A stretch of 8,495 nt of DNA, taken from the NCBI GenBank assembly GCA_017386965.1, contig JAFOGE010000147.1:1-8495 (forward strand), given 5' to 3'. This document shows, piece after piece, positions 1-7,100 of this stretch (positions are counted from its first letter, which is position 1; the number at the start of each line of letters is the position of its first letter). The position numbers and the translations under genes are program-made. The stretch comes from Clostridia bacterium. Its GTDB lineage: Bacteria; Bacillota; Clostridia; Oscillospirales; CAG-272. The notes beneath the pieces are model-generated. The model had not been told where the DNA came from. It was given only the letters and a program-made list of their open reading frames with translations, and searched no databases.

Positions 1-459
1 GAAACGGCACATTGGGACGCGATGCACCATCCCTTCACCATGCCGCTTGAGGAGTGCTTGCCGTATCTGGAGTCTGATCCCGGCGCGGTGCGTGCTAAGT
101 GCTATGACATGGTGCTGAACGGCACCGAGCTGCTTTCCGGCTCGATCCGCATCACCGACTGGCAGCTGCAGGAAAAGATGTTCAAGGCCTTGGGACTGAC
201 TCCCGAGGATATCGAGGCAAAATTCGGCTTCCTTGTGGAGGCCTACAAGTACGGCGCACCTCCGCACGGCGGCTCCGGTATGGGTCTGGACCGCTTGGCG
301 ATGGTCATGTCGGGCGCGGATTCTCTGCGTGATGTGGTGGCCTTCCCGAAGGTGCAGAATGCAAGCGAGCTGATGTCCCAGTGTCCTACGCCGGTTGCGG
401 CAAAGGATCTGGCGGAGCTTGGAATTGCGGTCACGGTCGAGGAAAATACCGAAGCATAA
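1..459 (+). CDS. aspS: Aspartyl-tRNA synthetase, C-terminal part (5' end outside window)
   Basis: This is the last 152 codons of a class II aminoacyl-tRNA synthetase, which charges tRNA-Asp with aspartate in the cytoplasm. The frame is open from base 1 and ends at TAA 457-459. Visible landmarks are HHPFTMP (codons 9-15), the NGTELLSGSIRI stretch that matches the family's usual NG-x-EL-x-GGSIRI, and class II motif 3 around KYGAPPHGGSGMGLDR, whose final Arg contacts ATP. SLRDVVAFPK is the usual AspRS C-terminal signature. Bacterial AspRS is about 590 residues, so roughly three quarters of the gene lies upstream. The variant LSG where GGG is common looks like ordinary divergence. A hairpin terminator follows 3 nt after the stop, so this gene probably ends its own transcript. 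The identification is secure. Whether it is the discriminating or non-discriminating type cannot be judged from this part. Confidence 0.96.
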   Translation, partial: ETAHWDAMHHPFTMPLEECLPYLESDPGAVRAKCYDMVLNGTELLSGSIRITDWQLQEKMFKALGLTPEDIEAKFGFLVEAYKYGAPPHGGSGMGLDRLAMVMSGADSLRDVVAFPKVQNASELMSQCPTPVAAKDLAELGIAVTVEENTEA

Positions 460-462
460 TGA

Positions 463-517
463 AAAAACGGTTGGGGAACGGAAGCGCGAAGATGCCTTCC
501 TTCCCCTTGCCGTTTTT
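463..517 (+). terminator. Rho-independent terminator after aspS
   Basis: A long imperfect hairpin. AAAAACGG (463-470) pairs with CCGTTTTT (510-517), GGGGAA (473-478) with TTCCCC (501-506), and GGAAG (480-484) with CTTCC (496-500). There is a small internal loop, one bulged C and an 11-nt loop. The T5 run is part of the stem and the A-tract on the other side would let it act on both strands, although no minus-strand gene needs it. Confidence 0.8.
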
Positions 518-567
518 ACAAGACGGACGAAAGAAACGTCTGTTGAGCAAATAAAGGAGAGGTACGT

Positions 568-1890
568 ATGCCCGAATTGTTATCCCCTGCGGGGAATTTT
601 GAAAAAATGAAGGCAGCGATCCAATACGGAGCGGACGCCGTTTATCTGGCGGGGCAGATGTTTGGAATGCGCTCGGCGGCGGATAATTTTACGGTAGAGG
701 AGCTTTATGAGGCGGCAAGATACGTCCATGCCCGTGGAAAAAAGATCTATCTGACCGTCAATACCATGCCGCGTGTGCAGGAATATCCGTTGCTTCGCAA
801 ATTCCTGCAGGACGTCAAGGATGCGGGGATCGACGCGATGATAGCGGCCGATCTGGGAGTGATTGCAACCATTCGTGAGATTCTGCCCGAGATGGAGATC
901 CACATCTCCACGCAGACCAGCATCGTCAGCCCCGCCTCGGCCAAGGCATGGGCGGCGATGGGGGCTAAGCGTTTGGTGCTGGCACGGGAATTGACGCTGG
1001 AGGAGATCCGCGCCATCCGCGCCGCGCTGCCTGAGGAGATCGAGCTGGAGGCCTTCATTCACGGCTCCATGTGTGTGTCTTACAGTGGTCGCTGCCTGCT
1101 GGCAAACGCCATGAACGGACGGGACGGTAACAGAGGTACCTGCTCTCAGCCCTGTCGGTGGAACTATTCCATTGTGGAGGAGAAGCGTCCTGATATGCAT
1201 TTCGATCTCGTAGAGCAGGAACATGTGGGGACCTTCATTATGTCCTCAAAGGATATGTGTATGATCGAGCATATCCCCGAGCTGATGGAGAGCGGCATCG
1301 CCTCCTTCAAGATTGAGGGACGTATGAAGAGCGCATACTACACGGCCGTCGTGACCAACGCCTACCGCTTGGCGATGGACGCCTATGAAAAAGATCCTGC
1401 GTCCTATCAATTCGATCCTGCATGGCGGGAGGAGCTGGAGAGCGTTTCGCACCGCGAGTACGGCACAGGCTTCTACTTTGATGATCCCATGGAGAATCCG
1501 CAACTGGTCAGTGAGTGCGGATATATCCGGGAGAAGGCATACTTTTCCACCGCGGTCGAATATGATGAAAACGAAGCACGTGTGCTCCAAAATGCGGGAA
1601 TCAAGATGGAAAATGAGGAAGGCCGACTGTATCGCTTTATCCAGCGCAACAAGCTTTGCGCAGGGGAACGAGCCGAGCTGATTTCGCCCGGCTGCATCGG
1701 AAGAGGGTTTGACGTGTGTGAGCTGTATGCACCGGACGGCTCGGTCCTGGAATCCACCCCGCATCCTTCGATGATCTATTGGTGCCGTTTGCCCTTTGAG
1801 GCACATACGGGTGATATTTTGCGCGCATCCTCCGGCAAGGGGCTGGAAAAGCGCGCGAAGGACAGATTGAAAGGGGACTGTGCGATATGA
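568..1890 (+). CDS. trhP: Peptidase U32 family protein, TrhP/YegQ type (tRNA ho5U34 hydroxylation)
   Basis: A 440-residue cytoplasmic protein of the U32 family. From memory of E. coli TrhP (YegQ, about 450 residues) the resemblance runs end to end: PELLSPAG at the N-terminus, GADAVYLAGQ near residue 22, the signature F163-IHGSMCVSYSGRC (C169, C176), GTCSQPCRW (C192, C196), then GTFIMSSKD and SFKIEGRMKSAYY. The four cysteines fit the iron-sulfur site known or proposed in UbiU/UbiV and related U32 proteins. A C-terminal beta-barrel domain probably covers the last 90 or so residues. TrhP proteins act in prephenate-dependent 5-hydroxyuridine formation at tRNA position 34. Older labels call them collagenase-like proteases, and RlhA/YhbU-type paralogues are the main alternative. 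The start ATG is preceded by AAAGGAGAGG (553-562) at good spacing. It overlaps uppP by ATGA, so the two are translationally coupled. No convincing promoter is visible in the 50 nt between the aspS terminator and this start. Confidence 0.88.
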   Translation: MPELLSPAGNFEKMKAAIQYGADAVYLAGQMFGMRSAADNFTVEELYEAARYVHARGKKIYLTVNTMPRVQEYPLLRKFLQDVKDAGIDAMIAADLGVIATIREILPEMEIHISTQTSIVSPASAKAWAAMGAKRLVLARELTLEEIRAIRAALPEEIELEAFIHGSMCVSYSGRCLLANAMNGRDGNRGTCSQPCRWNYSIVEEKRPDMHFDLVEQEHVGTFIMSSKDMCMIEHIPELMESGIASFKIEGRMKSAYYTAVVTNAYRLAMDAYEKDPASYQFDPAWREELESVSHREYGTGFYFDDPMENPQLVSECGYIREKAYFSTAVEYDENEARVLQNAGIKMENEEGRLYRFIQRNKLCAGERAELISPGCIGRGFDVCELYAPDGSVLESTPHPSMIYWCRLPFEAHTGDILRASSGKGLEKRAKDRLKGDCAI

Positions 1891-2771
1891 TGATATTGGA
1901 ATGGCTTAAGGCGGTGCTTTACGGCATCGTGGAGGGAATTACCGAATGGCTTCCCGTCAGCTCCACGGGGCATCTGATTCTCTTGCAGGATTGGCTCCCC
2001 TTCCGATTCACCTCGGATCCGGTTCTGCTTGCGGAGTTTGGGGAGATGTTTGAGGTCGTGATCCAGCTTGGGGCGATCCTGGCCGTCGTCATTCTGTTCT
2101 GGGGCAAGCTTTGGCCCTTTTCCAAGAAGAAAACGGTGCAGGAAAAACGCAACACGTGGTCGATCTGGCTGAAGGTAGTGATCGCGAGCATTCCGGCGGC
2201 ATTTGTCGGGATTGTGCTTGATAAGGTGCTGGAGGCGCTGACGTCGCGCGATATCAACGATTGGCTTTACAATTCGATCGTCGTTGCAACGATGCTGATC
2301 GTGTACGGCGTTGCCTTTATCCTCATTGAGCATTTTCATAAGGGGAAAGAGCCTCGGATCTCGTCGCTGGAGGAAATCGATTGCAAAACAGCACTCTACG
2401 TGGGCTTGTTTCAGGCTCTTTCCATCGTTCCCGGAACCTCTCGCTCCGGCTCTACCATTCTCGGTTCCATGCTGCTCGGGCTTTCCCGGACGGCGGGTGC
2501 GGAATTCTCTTTCTTTATGGCGATCCCTGCCATGGTGGGGGCGAGCGGTATCAAGATCCTTGGCTTCCTTGGGTATGTACTGGATAGCAACGCAATGATT
2601 CCGTTGGATGCGTGGATCGTTTTGGCGGTTGGCTGCTTGGTTTCCTTTGTCGTTTCTCTCGTTGCGATTCGCTTTTTGATGGACTTCCTCAAGAAGCATA
2701 GCTTTGCCTCCTTCGGCGTTTACCGTATCCTGCTCGGTGCATTGGTTCTGCTCTTTTGGGCCTTGAGGTGA
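1887..2771 (+). CDS. uppP: Undecaprenyl-diphosphatase (UppP/BacA family)
   Basis: An integral membrane phosphatase of 294 residues. It converts undecaprenyl diphosphate to undecaprenyl phosphate, recycling the lipid carrier for peptidoglycan and other envelope polymers; overproduction gives bacitracin resistance in studied bacteria. Both family signatures are present: EGITEWLPVSSTGHL with E16, E20 and H29 (one residue offset from the E. coli catalytic E17, E21 and H30), and PGTSRSGSTI with R186, matching the essential Arg of E. coli. The rest is a set of hydrophobic helices with a basic loop (FSKKKTVQEKRN) near residue 75. Length is close to the usual 265-290. The start ATG sits in an ATGA overlap with the previous gene's stop, with AAAGGGG (1870-1876) as ribosome binding site; the codon directly after it is also ATG. 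rnmV begins 4 nt after the stop. Identification is secure. Confidence 0.96.
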   Translation: MMILEWLKAVLYGIVEGITEWLPVSSTGHLILLQDWLPFRFTSDPVLLAEFGEMFEVVIQLGAILAVVILFWGKLWPFSKKKTVQEKRNTWSIWLKVVIASIPAAFVGIVLDKVLEALTSRDINDWLYNSIVVATMLIVYGVAFILIEHFHKGKEPRISSLEEIDCKTALYVGLFQALSIVPGTSRSGSTILGSMLLGLSRTAGAEFSFFMAIPAMVGASGIKILGFLGYVLDSNAMIPLDAWIVLAVGCLVSFVVSLVAIRFLMDFLKKHSFASFGVYRILLGALVLLFWALR

Positions 2772-2778
2772 TGCCGTG
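2765..2778 (+). promoter_or_regulatory. Ribosome binding site and GTG start of rnmV
   Basis: GAGGTG (2765-2770) lies 5 nt before GTG 2776-2778 and overlaps the uppP stop codon. An ATG at 2771 is in a frame that stops two codons later (ATG CCG TGA), so GTG is the workable start and gives the full Toprim N-terminus. Confidence 0.7.
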
Positions 2779-3378
2779 ACCGATGCACGCTTGCAAATTC
2801 CGTTCCCCGTGATCGTGGAGGGACGGTACGACAAATTGCGCTTGGAGCAGGTGATCGAGGCTCAGATCCTCACCACCGATGGCTTTGGCGTTTTCAACCG
2901 AGCCGAAAAAATGCAGCTCTTTCGTACCCTTGCCAAGAGAAGCCCGATTCTTCTGTTGACCGATAGCGACGGAGCAGGGAAGCTGATTCGCTCCTATCTT
3001 ACCTCGTCGATTCCCGCAGATCGCCTGATCCAGCTTTACGTTCCCCGCATTCCGGGGAAGGAGCGCAGAAAGGCGCATCCCTCTGCGGAAGGAGTGCTTG
3101 GTGTGGAGGGCATGGAGAAGGAATGCCTGATCCGTTTATTTGCCCCCTACGCAGATGCCTCGGCTATGCATCGACGCGCCGAGAACCCGCTTTCGAAGAC
3201 GGATTTTTATATGGATGGCTTGACCGGAGGCGAGAACAGTGCCGCTCGCCGCGATGCCTTTGCGCAGAAGCTGGAGCTTCCTGCCGGAATGACACCGAAC
3301 GCACTTCTGGCCGCAGTTCGTATGCTCTGTACCTATGAGGAATACTGCCGCTTGGTTGGGCGTCGGGAGGAGCCTTAA
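2776..3378 (+). CDS. rnmV: Ribonuclease M5 (Toprim domain, DUF4093-type C-terminus)
   Basis: A 200-residue cytoplasmic protein with an N-terminal Toprim domain: PVIVEGRYDK contains the catalytic Glu (E15), and LLLTDSDGAG contains the DxD metal-binding pair (D63, D65). The stretch from VPRIPGKERRK to EGVLGVEGM (E111) is characteristic of RNase M5, which cuts the 5S rRNA precursor to give mature ends, in B. subtilis with help from ribosomal protein uL18. Residues from about 130 on form the RNase M5 C-terminal domain (DUF4093 type in clostridia). B. subtilis RNase M5 is about 186 residues, so this is full length. The gene is the last of a three-gene operon and is followed by a strong terminator. 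In many Bacillota rnmV sits beside ksgA/rsmA; here its neighbours are uppP and a U32 gene. A primase-like or generic Toprim protein is the alternative, but the GK-x-R and GVEG motifs favour M5. Confidence 0.88.
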   Translation: MTDARLQIPFPVIVEGRYDKLRLEQVIEAQILTTDGFGVFNRAEKMQLFRTLAKRSPILLLTDSDGAGKLIRSYLTSSIPADRLIQLYVPRIPGKERRKAHPSAEGVLGVEGMEKECLIRLFAPYADASAMHRRAENPLSKTDFYMDGLTGGENSAARRDAFAQKLELPAGMTPNALLAAVRMLCTYEEYCRLVGRREEP

Positions 3379-3430
3379 AGCCGCTCGAGGCTCGCGGAGG
3401 CAGGACTTGCTTGGAAAAAGGAATATGGAT

Positions 3431-3479
3431 GCGGAAACCGCTCTGCAAGCATAGCAAGGCGGTTTCCGCTCTTTCTTTT
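3431..3479 (+). terminator. Rho-independent terminator closing the U32-uppP-rnmV operon
   Basis: A perfect 11-bp inverted repeat, GCGGAAACCGC (3431-3441) and GCGGTTTCCGC (3459-3469), with a 17-nt loop, followed directly by TCTTTCTTTT (3470-3479). It lies 52 nt past the rnmV stop, with nothing coding between. Confidence 0.92.
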
Positions 3480-3618
3480 CAAGGCTTTGCACGCCCTCTT
3501 TTTTTGCTCCTTTGGGGGATTTTCGATGTAGAAAAAATCGTTCATAAATTGTGCAATGTGTACAAAAACAAAAACCCCTTTTTGAATGTTTCAACGAACG
3601 GTCAAAACTCTTTTTGTG

Positions 3619-3633
3619 GTAAATTATATTTAC
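3619..3633. promoter_or_regulatory. Operator-like dyad, copy 1 (GTAAAT-TAT-ATTTAC)
   Basis: A perfect inverted repeat with 6-bp arms and a 3-bp centre. Its arms are identical to those of a second copy at 3723-3737. Centres are 104 bp apart, close to ten helical turns. Symmetry, length and duplication fit a dimeric DNA-binding regulator, but the family cannot be named and no regulator gene is in the window. Confidence 0.45.
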
Positions 3634-3671
3634 ATATTTTTTGTCAGATCTAAAACATGGCTTTTTGATCG

Positions 3672-3769
3672 AAAAAAATAAACAAAAATCGGGAAAATCA
3701 TAGCGTTTCGAACGAAAAATGCGTAAATACAATTTACTTATCGAAAATGGAAGAAAATGGGCGAAAAAA
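3672..3769. other. Phased A-tracts, predicted intrinsically curved DNA
   Basis: Runs of A occur at 3672-3678, 3684-3688, 3694-3697, 3715-3719, 3744-3747, 3754-3757 and 3764-3769, with a shorter one at 3725-3727. Distances between centres are close to 10-11 bp or twice that. The last three begin at exactly 10-bp intervals. A-tracts in helical phase are known to bend DNA. A role in promoter control here is inferred. Confidence 0.45.
3723..3737. promoter_or_regulatory. Operator-like dyad, copy 2 (GTAAAT-ACA-ATTTAC)
   Basis: This copy has the same arms as the dyad at 3619-3633 but a different 3-bp centre and different flanks, so only the symmetric arms are conserved. A further GTAAAT half-site is at 3784-3789. 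The site lies about 140 bp upstream of the -35 box, which suits an upstream auxiliary or activator site more than a simple repressor site. Confidence 0.45.
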
Positions 3770-3872
3770 GAGAAGGGAAGATTGTAAATTTTTTGCAACG
3801 ACTTTTCCTCGGAAAAATGAATTTTGGGGCTTTTTGGAAGGGAAGGCGCCTGCTTTTCGTGCGAGGAAGTGC

Positions 3873-3901
3873 TTGACAGAATCCGTTTTTTATGGTATTA
3901 T
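3873..3901 (+). promoter_or_regulatory. Strong sigma-A promoter with extended -10 for the ABC operon
   Basis: The -35 box is TTGACA (3873-3878), a perfect consensus. A 17-bp spacer leads to the -10 box TATTAT (3896-3901), one base from consensus. TG at 3893-3894 with one base before the -10 makes it an extended -10. Predicted transcription start is near 3908, leaving a leader of about 210 nt before the ATG at 4122. Confidence 0.88.
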
Positions 3902-3902
3902 A

Positions 3903-3915
3903 TATAAACGTTATA
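3903..3915. promoter_or_regulatory. Small dyad at the predicted transcription start (TATAA-ACG-TTATA)
   Basis: Inverted repeat of two 5-bp arms around ACG, containing the palindrome AACGTT, placed directly after the -10 box. A central CpG flanked by A/T arms is typical of LacI-family operators including CcpA cre sites, and sugar ABC operons are often controlled by that family. It misses the outer cre bases, so this is a candidate only. Confidence 0.35.
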
Positions 3916-4121
3916 GGCTAACTTTGCCCTATCGGCGGCTCAAGCCATGATCCGCCCGAAAAAACGGCCTTTTTTGAGAATCGTTGACGTCGATTGCACT
4001 TGCATTGCCGCAATTGGCGCCGATGTTTTTCTTCCGCCCGCGCATGCGCACATCCGCGTACGCGAGAGGGAGAGGCCCCGGACAAGGATTTGCTTGAAAA
4101 TATTTGCAGGAGGAAACGCAA
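3908..4121 (+). other. Long structured 5' leader of the solute-binding protein mRNA
   Basis: Between the predicted start of transcription and the ATG lie about 210 nt with several possible hairpins: ATAGG/CCTAT (3913-3917 with 3928-3932), GGCGG/CCGCC (3934-3938 with 3952-3956), and AATCG/CGATT (loop TTGACGT, around 3979-3995). A T6 run at 3970-3975 follows the second hairpin by 13 nt, too far for a standard terminator. Two perfect 10-bp palindromes follow (4040-4049 and 4055-4064). No known riboswitch core was recognised. Confidence 0.5.
4040..4064. repeat. Pair of 10-bp perfect palindromes (GCGCATGCGC and CGCGTACGCG)
   Basis: GCGCATGCGC at 4040-4049 and CGCGTACGCG at 4055-4064 are each fully self-complementary, with centres 15 bp apart, inside a short G+C-rich block of the leader. 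As RNA each could drive pairing between molecules, or the two could form a compact alternative fold. Function unknown. Confidence 0.5.
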
Positions 4122-4124
4122 ATG
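4108..4124 (+). promoter_or_regulatory. Ribosome binding site and ATG start of the large binding protein
   Basis: AGGAGG (4108-4113) is a perfect Shine-Dalgarno sequence 8 nt before ATG 4122-4124. A possible in-frame TTG at 4104 lies upstream of and partly under this site, so it cannot be the start. The ATG also gives a clean signal peptide. Confidence 0.92.
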
Positions 4125-7100
4125 AGAAACACGAAGATCATGAGAATCATGTGCCTGCTTTTAGCAACTCTGATTCTTGTGAGCAGCATTGTAATCGTTG
4201 TCCATGCCGACGGCAACGACTACGGAGGCGCGTCCATCGAGGATTTCAAGGATCAGATGAGCACGATCTCCTATGACGATTACATGAAGATGTACTCCGA
4301 TTATTTCGGAACCAACAAAACGGGAAAGGAAATCCTGACCTTTGATGCAACGAAGGATCTGGTATTCAAGGATACCGCCGGAAACGTCATCGAGATCAAG
4401 GATGGCTCCTGGACGATGACGGCCAAGGACGGAACGGTCTATTCCTCCCTTGCCGCAGCCGTTTCGGCAGGCTACAATCAGGCGGACCTGGTTTATCCGG
4501 CAGAGTACGGAGAGGGCTCCGATAAGCAGTGGGCGCTTTACACTCCGGACTACGGATCGGTTACCTGGACGCTGGATCTGGCAGCACTCGGTATGACGGA
4601 GGGCGGCCTGTACTTCATCGGCTTGGAGTATTATTCTCTGGCCGGTAAGCCGACTGCGGTTGAGCGTTCCTTCAAGCTCAACGGCTCCGTTCCCTTTGCA
4701 GAGGCGCGCTCGCTGACCATTCCGAAGATCTGGGCGTCCTTTATGCCGGACGGCGAAACGGCAATCTCGGCAACCTACGAGCTGGGCAAGAATGATTCTC
4801 TGGCCGAACTGGAGGCTGCTGCAAAGGATGCCGGTCTGATCTATACCGTGGCCGAGGATGGCAAGTCGGTTACCGTTCAGCAGCCTGAGGTGGTTACCGA
4901 AAAGGTGAACGCTTTCCTCAATCGCTACGAGCTTCGCTTCTTCCTCACCGATAATGAGAGAAACGAGATCCGCCCCACCATGGAGCAGGTTGAGCAATGG
5001 GCTTCCTACACGCTGCGCGACAGCGACGGCTACTATGCAGATGCGCTTGGCTTCGTGATTGAGCCTACTGCAGAGGGTACGGTCGATCTGGCACTGGACG
5101 GCGTCAACGAGGCCGTTGTCATCTCGAAGATCGTGCTGACCCCCTATGCTGCGATGAAGTCTTATGAAGAGTATAAGGCTGACGTTGAGGCAATGATCGG
5201 CGGATATAAGGAAGGCTCGGATAAGGTAAAGCTGGAGGCCGAATACACCTCCAACACCTCCACCAACGTTGTCTATCCGATCGAGGACCGCTCCTCTGCG
5301 TTGTCCTCTCCCGTAGATACCACCAGAACCGTGCTGAACACCATTGGTACGGAAAAGTGGGCTACCTCCGGTCAGTGGGCAGAGTATAAGTTCTCGGTAG
5401 AAACCTCCGGCTTCTACAACATTTACTCTCGCTTCAAGCAGAGCTATCTGGACGGTATGTACGTTTCCCGCTCCTTGCAGATCTTTACCAACAAGAGCAA
5501 GGCGGACTACAAGGCTACCTTTAACAATACCGCCGGCTATTACAATGGCGCTCCCTTTGCAGAGGCTGCGATCCTCCGGTACGACTATTCGGATAACTGG
5601 CAGGTTTCGGGTCTGACGTCCTCCGGCAATGCAGATAACTACAAGATCTATTTCGAGGCAGGTGTGGTCTACACCCTTCGCTTCGAGGTTACGCTGGGAT
5701 CGATGAACGAGCAGGTTCGCAATATCGAGTCGATCCTGACCGCGCTCAACAACGACTACCTGAGCATCCTCAAGCTGACGGGAACCACCCCCGACGATTA
5801 CCGCGATTACAACTTCTACAGCCTCCTCCCTGAGGTTCTCAACAACATGAGTGAGCAGGCAACAGCACTCAAGGCGCTGTCCAACTTCCTCAAGACGTCT
5901 GCGGGTGTAGCATCGACCTACACCGGCGTCTGCGATAAGCTCTACGTTTTGATTGAGGAAATGGTGACCGACGAGGATACCATTGCAAAGAATCTTGATA
6001 CCTTCAAGAGCTATGTCGGTTCGCTCGGTACCTTCCTGACCGATGCGAAGACGCAGCCGCTGCAGCTTGATTATCTCTGCATCCAGAATTCGGAGGCCGA
6101 GGTTCCGAAGGCAGCCGCCAACTTCTGGCAGACTCTGGTGCATGAGGTCAAGAGCTTCATTCAGAGCTTCCTGCGTGACTACAACAGTATGGGAGCGATG
6201 GGTGACATTGACGTCAGCGAGAGCGTTGAGGTCTGGGTTCCTTACGGACGTGACCAGGCAAACGTTCTGCGTAACCTCTCCACCAACAACTTTACCCCCA
6301 ACTACGATATCGCTGTAAACCTGAAGCTGGTTAACGCCGGAACGCTTCTGCCTTCCATCCTGGCGGGCATGGGACCGGATATTTACATGGGCTTGGGTGA
6401 CGACAACGTTATCAACTACGCAATTCGTGGCGCCCTTGAGCAGATCGAAACGCTGGCGTACGATTCGGTAGAGGCCTTTGAGGAAGCCATGTATAAGAGC
6501 TACAACGCAGCCGCCATGGTCGTGCTTGGCCTTGAGGATGCGGACGGCGATATGCACTACTACGGACTTCCCGAAACGCAGTCCTTCTCCATGATGTTCG
6601 TCCGTAAGGACATTCTGGCAGAGCTTGGCATTGAGATTCCCAAAACCTGGGAGGATATCTACGTTGCACAGTCCAAGCTGGAGTCCAACAACATGGAGAT
6701 CGGTGTTACGACCGACTACAAGATCTTCCTTTACCAGATGGGCGGCGAGCTCTTCGCCGATGAGGGTATGCGTATCAACCTCGACTCGGTCGTGGGACTT
6801 GCAGCCTTCGAGAAGATGTGTAATATGTTTACGCAGTACTCCTTCCCCTACCAGTACGATGCGGCAAACCGCTTCCGTACCGGTGAGATGCCCATCATCA
6901 TCTCCAACTACACCGCTCTTTATAATCAATTGAAGGTATTTGCCACCGAGCTTGACGGTCTGTGGACCTTCGTTCCGATGCCCGGCTTCAAGCAGGCGGA
7001 TGGCTCCATTAAGAATGAGTCCATTTCCGGAGCGACTGCAACCGTTATGATCTCCGGAACGCAGAACAAGCAAAGCGCTTGGAAGTTCATGGAGTGGCAG

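Larger units (their letters stand above)
3480..3872. other. A+T-rich gene-free control region upstream of the ABC operon
   Basis: About 390 bases without a credible gene. Base composition shifts sharply to A+T against the genes on both sides. It contains many short A and T tracts, two copies of a 15-bp dyad (listed separately), and further small dyads: CAAAAA-CCCC-TTTTTG (3569-3584), TTGAA-TGT-TTCAA (3582-3594), TTTCG-AA-CGAAA (3706-3717) and TTTTCC-TC-GGAAAA (3803-3816). In sequence this A+T-rich some of these are expected by chance. Short open frames here lack ribosome binding sites and recognisable protein. The most likely role is regulatory DNA for the downstream promoter. Confidence 0.7.

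Noticed and set aside
580..1224. 214-codon minus-strand open frame within the U32 gene
   Set aside because: Antisense shadow of a well-matched family protein; no start signal or recognisable domain.
1776..2834. 352-codon minus-strand open frame across uppP
   Set aside because: It lies over a secure gene with clear catalytic motifs, and its predicted protein is an Arg/Gln/His-rich shadow without family features.
3623..3647. Possible minus-strand promoter (TATAAT on the complement of 3623-3628 with CTGACA at 3642-3647)
   Set aside because: The spacer is only 13 bp, too short for sigma-A, and no minus-strand gene lies downstream.
3411..3653. 80-codon + strand open frame over the operon terminator and A+T-rich region
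   Set aside because: It spans the rnmV terminator, has no credible ribosome binding site and no protein-like pattern.
3136..3798. 220-codon minus-strand open frame from the control region into rnmV
   Set aside because: Composition shifts with the underlying DNA (Phe/Lys/Ser-rich in the A+T part), no start signal, and it overlaps rnmV antisense.
3569..3816. Several further small dyads such as CAAAAA-CCCC-TTTTTG and TTTTCC-TC-GGAAAA as extra operators or terminators
   Set aside because: Homopolymer arms are expected by chance in this A+T-rich stretch, the stems are weak, and none is repeated.
3947..4276. 109-codon open frame starting in the leader and running into the binding-protein gene
   Set aside because: Only weak GGCGG upstream as a ribosome binding site, Arg-rich composition, and over 150 nt of overlap with the secure gene in another frame. 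A leader peptide cannot be excluded but is not supported.
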